NCBI GenBank assembly: GCA_016858145.1 | Contig: JAEHOE010000148.1 | Location: 1-64,000 of the forward strand | DNA: 64,000 bases | Origin: Edaphochlamys debaryana | Taxonomy: Eukaryota; Chlorophyta; Chlorophyceae; Chlamydomonadales | Direction of reading: 5' to 3' | Shown: positions 1 through 12,100 of the stretch, piece by piece | Layout: every line of letters starts with the position of its first letter | Position numbering within the stretch: position 1 is the stretch's first letter | Position numbers and translations under genes: made by a program | Notes under the pieces: model-generated | The model's database searches: none | Told to the model about the DNA's origin: nothing | Seen by the model: only the letters and a program-made list of their open reading frames with translations

Positions 1-3000
1 GGCGGCGCTGGCAATGGCGATGAAGAGGGGTTGTTGTTGCCGCACGTCCTCGCTGGCTTGGTGGAGCTGTGCGACTGTGAGGGCAGGTCCGCGGGCAGGG
101 GGAGGGGGGCTGGAAGGGCTGGCGGGTTGAGGGGTCGACCAAGGCAGCGTTAAAAGAAGAGGGGCTCCTGCAGGATGGCTCGCGGGTCGGTGTCTGGCGG
201 CAGGGGGCAGGGTTCTGGGCGGGTTTGCACGGTAGGCAGCAAGCAAGCCAGCTAGCCACGAGGGCAAACCAGCGGAGCCTGAGCGGTCCCATACACCCAA
301 CCCCAACCCCCAGTACCCGGCGGGCCCATGCCCCGTACAGCGCCTGCAGGAGCTCGGGCCAGCTGGCGTCCGGGCTGGGCGAGCTGCGCGATGGCTTTGC
401 CGTGGAGGGCGGTGGAGAAGGCGTCCAGGTCCAGGTGGCCGATGCCGCCTTGGGCGCGGCCCAAGCAGGCGGCGGTGGCGCCTTGGGCAAAAGGGCCGCA
501 AGGCCGCGGCTAACGAGGGTGGCGTCTTCGGGGAGGAAGGAGGAGGCGACGAAGTCGTTGACACACTTGCGCACGGCGGCCAGCTGGGTTGGCGGCAGTG
601 GACGAAGGCGAGGTGGTAGGTCAGCGTGTTGCCCAGCACTTGCTTGGCGACGTGGGTCCGCGCCACCAGGTGAGGCCGTGTTGCCGCCAAGTCCGGGCGA
701 GGCAGTGCAGCCGACCCCACACGGCTGCCGTAGCTCAGGCTGGCTGCTCTCGGTCGGTGTCGGTGGTGAGGGGGATGCCGAGGTGCCGAGGGGGGTCCTC
801 TCCAGGCTGCGGGAAGCTGGCCCCGGTGGCGGCGTGGGCGCCATGCACAGGCGGGTGGGAGCCAAGCACGAACCCCTGGCCTTGGTAGCGTTCTCCTGGG
901 CGTTGCTGGCGTCGCAGTAGAGCTGCACGGCCGCCTTGGCGATGGGGCCGTCACGGTCCAGGTTCTCCACCAGCAGCACGTGTGTCATCTGCATGATGGG
1001 AGGCTGGCGGGGCGGGGGGGCACCGGTGGGCAGCGCAGGGGTTCGCAGGGCCCCAGTCGAGCAGAGGTGGTGAAGGTAGGAGGTAAGGGGTTCGAGCTGC
1101 AACACCCAAAGGACGGGAGACAGCGTGCTGCCCTGCTCTAGCCCATTGCGAACAGGGGAAGCATCGGACAGGTGCCCGTTGACCATTACCCGTGCCGCCC
1201 CATCAGAGGTGAGGAGGCGCAGCCACCGCTGCATGCGCGGCCCAAACCCCATAGCCTCAACCACCCGGTACAGCCACCCCCTGTCCACCCGATCGTACGC
1301 CTTCTCAATATCCAGCATGATGCAGGCGGCAGGCGCCCCCGTCCTCTCCAGCCAATGGGCCATGGCCAGGTGGTACAGCACATTGTCTCCAATCCACCGG
1401 CCTGCGAGGAAGGCGGTCTGGAGGGGGTCAACGAGCAGGGCCAGCGCGGGTGCAGCCGGTTGCTGATTGCCTTGCAGACGAGCTTGTAGTCGCACTGCAG
1501 GAGCGTGATGGGGCGGTAGCTGGGGAGGGGCGTGACGGGGCAGGCCTTTGCCCTTGTAGATCAGCGAGATGTGGCCTCCCGCCAGCTGCTCGCAGCGAGG
1601 CCGCAGCGGCCGCTCCATCCCCTACTGAACCTCCCTCAAAAAGCCGCATTGGCCGCAGCCAGCAGGCGTGGCCCCAAGGTAGCCCACAGCACCTTGTACA
1701 CCTCGTACGGCAGCCCATCCGAACTGGCGCCTTGCCATTGGCGCAAGAGGAAAGAGCCGCTGCCAGCTCATCCAGCGTGAGCTTGCCGTCCAGGTCCCAC
1801 GGCGTCCACCGAGTCCCGCAGAGACGGGGGCAGCCGCCGCTGCAGTCGTTGGAGGAGAGCCTCCTGAGCCTCCACCTTGACTTCCCCTGCTCGGAACAAG
1901 CCTGTTGGGCTGTCACTGCTGTACATGGCGCGGGGCAGCAGTGCTGATGGTGTTCAGCGCATCAGGGCGGCTGAGGGGGACTGGGTCAGGTGAGCCCGGG
2001 ACAGAGAGATGAGTTATGAGCTCACGGGATCGGGCCTCCTGCCCCCAGCCGGTGGAACCAAGCCGTACCCCGGTCACCGTGTTGATGGTAAGCTGCGTCC
2101 AGCGCAGCCTGACTCCGTGCTGCTTGCCGCTGCAGGGCATCGGCGAGGCGGTGACTGGCAAGCGCTGCAGCGCGGTAGGCGGCGGAGCCAGGTGGGGTGT
2201 TGACCTGTGCTGCCAGGGCTGCTTTAGCGGAGAGGAGGGCAGAAGAGATCTCAGCGGCCTGTTGGCGGGTGTGCTGGCGGTGGAGGTCATCGGCAATCAC
2301 ATGCAGGCGCCGCTTGAGCACTTCCCAGGCGTCCCGAGGATCCGCAGTTGGCGCTGCACCGTCCTGAGCCTGTGCCGCTGCAGTCAGGGCAGCTTCGAGG
2401 GCGGGCTTGAGGCGGGGGTGATAGAGGAGGTAGGTCGGGAAGGACCAACCCTTGTGCCCGAGGGCGGGCAGGTCAGGCAGCGACAGGCTAAGCAGCACGC
2501 CCATGTGATCAGCTGGGGCTCCTGGGACCAACTCCACCCCCACTACCCAGGGGTAACGCCCCTGCACTAATCAACCAGCGGTCCAACCGGGCTGACGAGT
2601 TGCGCTCGTTGGTGGCGAGGTGTGTGAACCCCGCCCCCAGGCCCTTTGTCACCCACGGGTCCACCAGAGAGAATTCAGTTTGCAGCCGCAGCAGCTCATG
2701 AGCTCCCTTTTTCCGATGTGCGGACTTGCGTTGCTCCTCCTTGGCCGACACCACGCAGTTGAAGTCTCCACCCATGATGATGTGCCGGTCCGTCTCAAGG
2801 TAGGGCCGCAGGGACTCAAAGAAGGCGGGCCGCTCGTTAGCGTCAGCGGGGGCGTAGATGCAGAGCAGGCGCAGGCGGAGGTGCACCACGTCCCAATCCC
2901 AACACACCACCCTCCCGTCACTATCACACGTGGCGGCCTGGCGAACAATCCCGGGGAGCGACAAGCCCGGGCGAGCTAGCACAGCCGTCCCTCTGCTCTT

Positions 3001-3240
3001 CTCCGTGCCGGGGCTGTAAGCCCACTTGCCTTTCCAGGGGTCGCCGGGCCCCCGACCTCGCTGCAGCACCGATTCAAACTCCGCCTGCGTGCTCAGCTTA
3101 GCCTCCTGAATGAAGGTGAGGTCCGGGTTGCCGGCCGCCTGCAGCTGGTACCCCCAGAGCCCCAGAGCGCGCCCCGCTACCCCCAGACCATTCACGTTGA
3201 CGGTCAGGAGCTTGAGGGGGCGCGCGGCGCCAGGCGCGCT
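1..3240 (-). pseudogene. LINE ORF2: APE endonuclease plus reverse transcriptase, frameshifted
   Basis: Translation plausibly starts at MSAPGAARPLKLLTVNVNGL (near 3240). The endonuclease runs to RLDRWLIS near 2560, then the frame shifts and continues as PWVVGVELVPGAPADHMGVL, which carries the Asp-His pair of the APE fold. A long linker (2022-2500) leads to the RT. LTLDELAAALSSCANGKAP and then SSDGLPYEVYKVLWATLGP are in different frames near 1660-1800, followed by a stop. The next block, LLVDPLQTAFLAGRW then DIEKAYDRVDRGWLYRV (about 1250-1440), carries RT motif A with its catalytic Asp. Motif C near 980-1000 reads HADD, with His in place of the usual aromatic residue. At least three frame changes and a stop make this copy non-functional. 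Domain identity is secure; exact break points need alignment to an intact relative. Confidence 0.85.
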
Positions 3241-3968
3241 CATTGGGCAGCGCCGCCCGCCGCCGTGAAGGGTCGGGCGGCGTGGCGGGGCCGAGGGGTG
3301 CCGTGCTGCGTCGTACTGTGCGAAGACTTCCTGGCACCAGCTCTCCACGAGAGGCCGCGGGTCCGTCAGCTCGCACGACGGCAGAGGCCGCTGAGTGCTG
3401 GCGAACAGCTGGATCAGGAAGGCCCGGCAACGAGTGTGGGTTGCCAGGACGTGCGCGCCGGTCGCCAGGTACGCTGTGATGGCGTCCATCCACCCAGCCC
3501 CGAGCTGGATAGGGGCCAGCTTGCGCCCCAGCTGTGCGGGTGACAGCGGGGTCATGCCGGGGCAGAGGAGGAGGTCGTTGAGGTGGCGGGTCGGCAGGGG
3601 CCCGTCCTCCGCCGCAGGGGCTGACGCTGGTGTGGGGCCGACCCGGTCCTCCGCCGCTGGGGCGGGCTGGGGGCGGGGCTCTGGTGTAGGGCTGATGAGG
3701 GGAGGCGACTGGCTGGGGGCGGCTGCGCGGGGCGGCGGGGGCGGCGCGTCGACGCTGGCCAGAGGTGGCGGCGGCAGGGGCGGGAGCCGCCACGTGATCG
3801 CCGCCAGGCGGCGGCACCGGACTCTGTGCCGCCGCCGCCGCGGCTGGCGTCGGGGGAACAGGTTGCGGAGCTGGGCTGGGTGGAGAGGTGAGGCCCTGGG
3901 CCGGCTGCTGGGAGGGCCCGGCACGGCGAGGGGTAGTGGCGGGCAGGGAGCGGGCCCAGCCCGCCGGC

Positions 3969-5909
3969 TCACGGCCGGGGCTGGCGGCCGCCTGGGGAGG
4001 CGGCGGCGGGCTGGGCGGCGCGGGCGGTCTGCCGCCAGGCCCTCCTGCACCGAGCCGGCCTGGTGGTCCACTGCTGGGCTGCATTCCCACGCCGGCCCGG
4101 CGGAGGGGTGAGGTGCTGCGCGCCTTGTCCGTGCTGACCTGCTGGAGGACCGCATCCAGGGGGGTTCCGGCGCCAGCTGGACGCCCGATCCGCTGTGCCG
4201 GGGGGACTGCCCTCAAAGAGGCTTCTGCCCACGCGCTCAGCCGGAGATGGCCCAGCCTGAGGGGGGGAAGGAGCTGGGCGGACGGGGGTCTGACCGTCGC
4301 CCACCCGCTGGGCGGGCAGGGAGAGGGGAGGGGAGGGCGGGCGTGCATCCCTGGGCCCCGGCTCCTCCCCCGCGTGCGGGGTGGGGGGGCTGGGCCCCAT
4401 GAAACCCTCGGGCCCCGCCCGGGGGCAAGCGGGGTCCCCAACCGAACCCTGGCCCGGTGCAGGGTTTCCCTCCCCTGTCCGAACAGACGCCCCCGTGTCC
4501 GGAGCACTGGTGCCCGACTGCACCTGGACCGGAGGTGTGGTCCTGTCCGCCTCCATGGGCTCCCCGGCGGCTCCCACGAAACCCTCGGGCCCCGCCCGGG
4601 GGCACGTGGGGTCCCCATCCGTCCCCGGGCCTGGCTTAGGGTGGCCCTCCCCTGTCCGAACAGACGCCCCCGTGTCCTGAGCGCTGGTGCCCGACTGCAC
4701 CTGGACCGGAGGTGTGGTCCTGTCCGCCTCCATGGGCTCCCCGTCGGGGGCGGGCCCACAGGGCGTGTCGGGCGCCGCCTCGCGGAGGTCCCGCTTCTTG
4801 ATGCGTACGGTGGAGTCGCCAAAAATGAAACTGTCAGGCAGGCTTTGGAAGAGGGCGTCAATGTCCTGGGCGTCAACAAAGGCAACCAGCGGGGAGCTAA
4901 CGGGGAGGAGGCACGGCGGCCCGCCTTCGCCGCCGCCTGGCTCTCCCAGGCTCTCTGACACCACCCGCACTCGCCCCCCTGAGCCGTCTGGGCCTGGAGC
5001 CTCCCATCCTGCACACCGCAGGATCTCCGCCACCACGCCCTCCTTGCACAGGTGCCAAGGGAGATTGAGGAACAGCAGCTTCCCGTTATGGGGCGCCTGG
5101 ATTACCCGTTGGGACTGGATGGGGATGCGGAGAACGTCAGGGCCCACAGGCAGGGCCAGGTGAGGTTGACGCAGCAGTGAGGCCGTCTCAGCCTGGGAAC
5201 GGAGGGAGGCGTCGGGGTGAAGCTGGATGGAGAAGCTACCAAGGTCACCCCCGTAGGCAGCCCCCACAAACGGGCAGGGCTGACCCCCGCTGCTATATTT
5301 CTCGCAGAGAGAGTTGACCGCCATGGCCCCCAACTCCCGCAGTCCTGGCTGTGACCAACGACCCAAAGCCTTGATCTCCCCCTCAAGGCGCCCGAGTCGC
5401 AGGACCGGGACCTCCACGGTATCCGGCCCCAAGGGCCCGGACGTTAGGGTGCTGCCAGGCAGCTTGCGGCCGGGGTGCAGACCCCACGCAGCCAGAGCAG
5501 CTGCGGGGGCTGTGTCCCAGCGCTGGGTGCAGGGACCACGGTAGGTGGTCTTCCGCCGCTCGGCGGCCGGCTGGCCGGCCGCGGGCGAGAAACGGCGGCC
5601 GCTCACATGGAGCGGCGCCGGACGGGAAAGCCCCTGCATAGGTGCTCGGGGGCGGGTGGCGGGATGGATGGGCTCGAGGCCCGTAAGATGGCCGGCTGGT
5701 GACCAGCCAACCCAGCGCGGAGTGGTAAACTTCAAGCTAGAAGTGCACCGCGACCAAGACTGCAGCGAGCGGGTTGCCGAAATGCGACAGAAGGCGACAT
5801 GTCCGCCGCAAGGCCCCTCTAGCGCTAGCGCTTCTGGCCGCCTAAACCGGTACTGGCGAGCCCCGAGACGCTGGATGACGGCTCCACGGGCCGAAAGAGG
5901 AGAGTCCAC
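3969..5909 (-). pseudogene. LINE ORF1-like protein, proline-rich, 646 codons open
   Basis: A 646-codon open frame precedes the endonuclease, where ORF1 of an L1-like element is expected. Its middle (about residues 190-370) is the most protein-like part, with segments such as KLLFLNLPWHLCKEGVVAEI and VAFVDAQDIDALFQSLPDSF. These resemble the globular nucleic-acid-binding region of plant/algal ORF1 proteins (RRM-like by pattern, not proven). The C-terminal third is low-complexity Pro/Ala/Gly/Arg and contains a 59-residue tandem duplication. The likely C-terminal continuation (DRVGPTPAS..., GAGWMDAITAYLATG...) lies in another frame near 3240-3680, so the true ORF1 may be longer and frameshifted. 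The start at 5909 is the first ATG of the open frame and is not otherwise supported. Confidence 0.6.
4390..4743 (-). repeat. Tandem 177-bp duplication inside LINE ORF1
   Basis: Two adjacent 177-bp copies (about 4390-4566 and 4567-4743) encode nearly identical 59-residue blocks beginning GEPMEADRTTPPVQVQSGTS. The period is a multiple of three, so the reading frame is preserved. The copies differ at a modest number of positions (for example QDTG versus PDTG). This is an in-frame low-complexity expansion in ORF1. Confidence 0.9.
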
Positions 5910-6138
5910 GACCTACTCCTCTTCCAAAAGTGGGTCGCGCACCACCGCGGCACCAATGCCGAGCAGCGCGATATGCTGCTCCAACAACAAGCAATCGATA
6001 GCGCAGAAGGGAAGCGGGCGACGCGGGAAGTCCGGAAAGTTGGTCGAAGAGATGTTGCTGCCGCGAGAGCGCAACCGCGGCTCCGCGTGCCTGTATACGA
6101 ACTGTTGTCCTACTCTAACAGCACCGCGATAAGATTGA
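5910..6138 (-). other. LINE 5' linker between tandem array and ORF1
   Basis: About 230 bp of non-repeated sequence separates the first ORF1 ATG from the start of the 182-bp array. One minus-strand frame is open from the first array units through this linker, but it has no recognisable domain. In mouse L1, a comparable non-monomeric linker lies between promoter monomers and ORF1. That comparison is inference here. Confidence 0.45.
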
Positions 6139-9100
6139 GGCTCCCGGCCTTCCCCCGGGTCTCCCAGAGCGCGCAGCGCTCGCCCCACCGCGTCCCCGCA
6201 CTTCCCAAGCCTTCTCAACCCTTCATTACATATAATAGATGCTTGCAAGGGGGATGGCGGGCTTGGAACGGCCCGGCGCAGAGCGGGCCGATTTTGCGCG
6301 GAGGCGGGGTCCGCGGCCCCGGCTCCCGGCCTTCCCCCGGGTCTCCCAGAGCGCGCAGCGCTCGCCCCCACCGCGTCCCCGCACTTCCCAAGCCTTCTCA
6401 ACCCTTCATTACATATAATAGATGCTTGCAAGGGGGATGGCGGGCTTGGAACGGCCCGGCGCAGAGCGGGCCGATTTTGCGCGGAGGCGGGGTCCGCGGC
6501 CCCGGCTCCCGGCCTTCCCCCGGGTCTCCCAGAGCGCGCAGCGCTCGCCCCACCGCGTCCCCGCACTTCCCAAGCCTTCTCAACCCTTCATACATATAAT
6601 AGATGCTTGCAAGGGGGATGGCGGGCTTGGAACGGCCCGGCGCAGAGCGGGCCGATTTTGCGCGGAGGCGGGGTCCGCGGCCCCGGCCCCCGGCCTTCCC
6701 CCGGGTCTCCCAGAGCGCGCAGCGCTCGCCCCACCGCGTCCCCGCACTTCCCAAGCCTTCTCAACCCTTCATTACATATAATAGATGCTTGCAAGGGGGA
6801 TGGCGGGCTTGGAACGGCCCGGCGCAGAGCGGGCCGATTTTGCGCGGAGGCGGGGTCCGCGGCCCCGGCTCCCGGCCTTCCCCCGGGTCTCCCAGAGCGC
6901 GCAGCGCTCGCCCCACCGCGTCCCCGCACTTCCCAAGCCTTCTCAACCCTTCAATACATATAATAGATGCTTGCAAGGGGGATGGCGGGCTTGGAACGGC
7001 CCGGCGCAGAGCGGGCCGATTTTGCGCGGAGGCGGGGTCCGCGGCCCCGGCTCCCGGCCTTCCCCCGGGTCTCCCAGAGCGCGCAGCGCTCGCCCCACCG
7101 CGTCCCCGCACTTCCCAAGCCTTCTCAACCCTTCAATACATATAATAGATGCTTGCAAGGGGGATGGCGGGCTTGGAACGGCCCGGCGCAGAGCGGGCCG
7201 ATTTTGCGCGGAGGCGGGGTCCGCGGCCCCGGCTCCCGGCCTTCCCCCGGGTCTCCCAGAGCGCGCAGCGCTCGCCCCACCGCGTCCCCGCACTTCCCAA
7301 GCCTTCTCAACCCTTCATTACATATAATAGATGCTTGCAAGGGGGATGGCGGGCTTGGAACGGCCCGGCGCAGAGCGGGCCGATTTTGCGCGGAGGCGGG
7401 GTCCGCGGCCCCGGCTCCCCGGCCTTCCCCCGGGTCTCCCAGAGCGCGCAGCGCTCGCCCCACCGCGTCCCCGCACTTACCAAGCCTTCTCAACCCTTCA
7501 TTACATATAATAGATGCTTGCAAGGGGGATGGCGGGCTTGGAACGGCCAGGAGCAGAGCGGGCCGATTTTGCGCGGAGGCGGGGTCCGCGGCCCCGGCTC
7601 CCGGCCTTCCCCCGGGTCTCCCAGAGCGCGCAGCGCTCGCCCCACCGCGTCCCCGCACTTACCAAGCCTTCTCAACCCTTCATTACATATAATAGATGCT
7701 TGCAAGGGGGATGGCGGGCTTGGAACGGCCAGGAGCAGAGCGGGCCGATTTTGCGCGGAGGCGGGGTCCGCGGCCCCGGCTCCCGGCCTTCCCCCGGGTC
7801 TACCAGAGCGCGCAGCTCTCGCCCCACCGCGTCCCCGCACTTCCCAAGCCTTCTCAACCCTTCAATACATATAATAGATGCTTGCAAGGGGGATGGCGGG
7901 CTTGGAACGGCCCGGCGCAGAGCGGGCCGATTTTGCGCGGAGGCGGGGTCCGCGGCCCCGGCTCCCGGCCTTCCCCCGGGTCTCCCAGAGCGCGCAGCGC
8001 TCGCCCCACCGCGTCCCCGCACTTCCCAAGCCTTCTCAACCCTTCATTACATATAATAGATGCTTGCAAGGGGGATGGCGGGCTTGGAACGGCCCGGCGC
8101 AGAGCGGGCCGATTTTGCGCGGAGGCGGGGTCCGCGGCCCCGGCCCCCGGCCTTCCCCCGGGTCTACCAGAGCGCGCAGCGCTCGCCCCACCGCGTCCCC
8201 GCACTTCCCAAGCCTTCTCAACCCTTCATTACATATAATAGATGCTTGCAAGGGGGATGGCGGGCTTGGAACGGCCCGGCGCAGAGCGGGCCGATTTTGC
8301 GCGGAGGCGGGGTCCGCGGCCCCGACCCCGGCCTTTCCCCCGGGTCTACCAGAGCGCGCAGCGCTCGCCCCACCGCGTCCCCGCACTTCCCAAGCCTTCT
8401 CAACCCTTCATTACATATAATAGATGCTTGCAAGGGGGATGGCGGGCTTGGAACGGCCCGGAGCAGAGCGGGCCGATTTTGCGCGGAGGCGGGGTCCGCG
8501 GCCCCGGCTCCCGGCCTTCCCCCGGGTCTACCAGAGCGCGCAGCTCTCGCCCCACCGCGTCCCCGCACTTCCCAAGCCTTCTCAACCCTTCATTACATAT
8601 AATAGATGCTTGCAAGGGGGATGGCGGGCTTGGAACGGCCCGGCGCAGAGCGGGCCGATTTTGCGCGGAAGCGGGGTCCGCGGCCCCCACCCCCGGCCTT
8701 CCCCCGGGTCTCCCAGAGCGCGCAGCTCTCACCCCACCGCGTCCCCGCACTTCCCAAGCCTTCTCAACCCTTCATTACATATAATAGATGCTTGCAAGGG
8801 GGATGGCGGGCTTGGAACGGCCCGGCGCAGAGCGGGCCGATTTTGCGCGGAGGCGGGGTCCGCGGCCCCGGCCCCCGGCCTTCCCCCGGGTCTCCCAGAG
8901 CGCGCAGCGCTCGCCCCACCGCGTCCCCGCACTTCCCAAGCCCTTCTCAACCCTTCATTACATATAATAGATGCTTGCAAGGGGGATGGCGGGCTTGGAA
9001 CGGCCCGGCGCAGAGCGGGCCGATTTTGCGCGGAGGCGGGGTCCGCGGCCCCGGCCCCCGGCCTTCCCCCGGGTCTCCCAGAGCGCGCAGCGCTCGCCCC

Positions 9101-12100
9101 ACCGCGTCCCCGCACTTCCCAAGCCTTCTCAACCCTTCATTACATATAATAGATGCTTGCAAGGGGGATGGCGGGCTTGGAACGGCCCGGCGCAGAGCGG
9201 GCCGATTTTGCGCGGAAGCGGGGTCCGCGGCCCCCACCCCCGGCCTTCCCCCGGGTCTCCCAGAGCGCGCAGCGCTCGCCCCACCGCGTCCCCGCACTTC
9301 CCAAGCCTTCTCAACCCTTCATTACATATAATAGATGCTTGCAAGGGGGATGGCGGGCTTGGAACGGCCCGGCGCAGAGCGGGCCGATTTTGCGCGGAGG
9401 CGGGGTCCGCGGCCCCGGCTCCCGGCCTTCCCCCGGGTCTCCCAGAGCGCGCAGCGCTCGCCCCACCGCGTCCCCGCACTTCCCAAGCCTTCTCAACCCT
9501 TCATTACATATAATAGATGCTTGCAAGGGGGATGGCGGGCTTGGAACGGCCCGGCGCAGAGCGGGCCGATTTTGCGCGGAGGCGGGGTCCGCGGCCCCGG
9601 CTCCCGGCCTTCCCCCGGGTCTCCCAGAGCGCGCAGCGCTCGCCCCACCGCGTCCCCGCACTTCCCAAGCCTTCTCAACCCTTCATTACATATAATAGAT
9701 GCTTGCAAGGGGGATGGCGGGCTTGGAACGGCCCGGAGCAGAGCGGGCCGATTTTGCGCGGAGGCGGGGTCCGCGGCCCCGGCTCCCGGCCTTCCCCCGG
9801 GTCTCCCAGAGCGCGCAGCGCTCGCCCCACCGCGTCCCCGCACTTACCAAGCCTTCTCAACCCTTCATTACATATAATAGATGCTTGCAAGGGGGATGGC
9901 GGGCTTGGAACGGCCCGGAGCAGAGCGGGCCGATTTTGCGCGGAGGCGGGGTCCGCGGCCCCGGCTCCCGGCCTTCCCCCGGGTCTACCAGAGCGCGCAG
10001 CGCTCGCCCCACCGCGTCCCCGCACTTCCCAAGCCTTCTCAACCCTTCAATACATATAATAGATGCTTGCAAGGGGGATGGCGGGCTTGGAACGGCCCGG
10101 CGCAGAGCGGGCCGATTTTGCGCGGAGGCGGGGTCCGCGGCCCCGGCTCCCGGCCTTCCCCCGGGTCTCCCAGAGCGCGCAGCGCTCGCCCCACCGCGTC
10201 CCCGCACTTCCCAAGCCTTCTCAACCCTTCATTACATATAATAGATGCTTGCAAGGGGGATGGCGGGCTTGGAACGGCCCGGCGCAGAGCGGGCCGATTT
10301 TGCGCGGAGGCGGGGTCCGCGGCCCCGACCCCCGGCTTTCCCCCGGGTCTACCAGAGCGCGCAGCGCTCGCCCCACCGCGTCCCCGCACTTCCCAAGCCT
10401 TCTCAACCCTTCATTACATATAATAGATGCTTGCAAGGGGGATGGCGGGCTTGGAACGGCCCGGAGCAGAGCGGGCCGATTTTGCGCGGAGGCGGGGTCC
10501 GCGGCCCCGGCTCCCGGCCTTCCCCCGGGTCTACCAGAGCGCGCAGCTCTCGCCCCACCGCGTCCCCGCACTTCCCAAGCCTTCTCAACCCTTCATTACA
10601 TATAATAGATGCTTGCAAGGGGGATGGCGGGCTTGGAACGGCCCGGCGCAGAGCGGGCCGATTTTGCGCGGAAGCGGGGTCCGCGGCCCCCACCCCCGGC
10701 CTTCCCCCGGGTCTCCCAGAGCGCGCAGCTCTCACCCCACCGCGTCCCCGCACTTCCCAAGCCTTCTCAACCCTTCATTACATATAATAGATGCTTGCAA
10801 GGGGGATGGCGGGCTTGGAACGGCCCGGCGCAGAGCGGGCCGATTTTGCGCGGAGGCGGGGTCCGCGGCCCCGGCCCCCGGCCTTCCCCCGGGTCTCCCA
10901 GAGCGCGCAGCGCTCGCCCCACCGCGTCCCCGCACTTCCCAAGCCCTCTCAACCTTCATTACATATAATAGATGCTTGCAAGGGGGATGGCGGGCTTGGA
11001 ACGGCCCGGCGCAGAGCGGGCCGATTTTGCGCGGAGGCGGGGTCCGCGGCCCCGGCCCCCGGCCTTCCCCCGGGTCTCCCAGAGCGCGCAGCGCTCGCCC
11101 CACCGCGTCCCCGCACTTCCCAAGCCTTCTCAACCCTTCATTACATATAATAGATGCTTGCAAGGGGGATGGCGGGCTTGGAACGGCCCGGCGCAGAGCG
11201 GGCCGATTTTGCGCGGAGGCGGGGTCCGCGGCCCCGGCCCCCGGCCTTCCCCCGGGTCTCCCAGAGCGCGCAGCGCTCGCCCCACCGCGTCCCCGCACTT
11301 CCCAAGCCTTCTCAACCCTTCATTACATATAATAGATGCTTGCAAGGGGGATGGCGGGCTTGGAACGGCCCGGCGCAGAGCGGGCCGATTTTGCGCGGAG
11401 GCGGGGTCCGCGGCCCCGGCTCCCGGCCTTCCCCCGGGTCTCCCAGAGCGCGCAGCGCTCGCCCCACCGCGTCCCCGCACTTCCCAAGCCTTCTCAACCC
11501 TTCATTACATATAATAGATGCTTGCAAGGGGGATGGCGGGCTTGGAACGGCCCGGCGCAGAGCGGGCCGATTTTGCGCGGAGGCGGGGTCCGCGGCCCCG
11601 GCTCCCGGCCTTCCCCCGGGTCTCCCAGAGCGCGCAGCGCTCGCCCCACCGCGTCCCCGCACTTCCCAAGCCTTCTCAACCCTTCATTACATATAATAGA
11701 TGCTTGCAAGGGGGATGGCGGGCTTGGAACGGCCCGGCGCAGAGCGGGCCGATTTTGCGCGGAGGCGGGGTCCGCGGCCCCGGCTCCCGGCCTTCCCCCG
11801 GGTCTCCCAGAGCGCGCAGCGCTCGCCCCACCGCGTCCCCGCACTTCCCAAGCCTTCTCAACCCTTCATTACATATAATAGATGCTTGCAAGGGGGATGG
11901 CGGGCTTGGAACGGCCCGGCGCAGAGCGGGCCGATTTTGCGCGGAGGCGGGGTCCGCGGCCCCGGCTCCCGGCCTTCCCCCGGGTCTACCAGAGCGCGCA
12001 GCGCTCGCCCCACCGCGTCCCCGCACTTCCCAAGCCTTCTCAACCCTTCATTACATATAATAGATGCTTGCAAGGGGGATGGCGGGCTTGGAACGGCCCG

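Larger units (their letters stand above)
1..6138 (-). mobile_element. Non-LTR retrotransposon (LINE, L1-like), 3' end off the window
   Basis: Reading the minus strand from about 6138 towards 1 gives, in order, a 5' linker, a proline-rich ORF1, an APE-type endonuclease and a reverse transcriptase. This is the layout of L1-like LINEs of plants and green algae. Visible endonuclease motifs are NVNGLG, QEAKL, YAPAD, MGGDFN and RLDRW, then ADHMGVLL in a shifted frame. Visible RT motifs are KAPSSDGLP, IMLDIEKAYDRV and HADDTHVLL. The post-RT segment THVAKQVLGN..LTYHLAFV (near 600-690) is typical of algal LINEs. Several frameshifts and stops separate these blocks, so this copy is probably dead. The extreme 3' end, tail and target-site duplication are not in the window. 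No RNase H or zinc knuckle was seen in the part present. The family assignment is from motif order only. Confidence 0.88.

Noticed and set aside
225..920. 231-codon plus-strand open frame at the left edge
   Set aside because: It is antisense to the reverse transcriptase C-terminal region of the LINE (THVAKQVLGN... on the minus strand).
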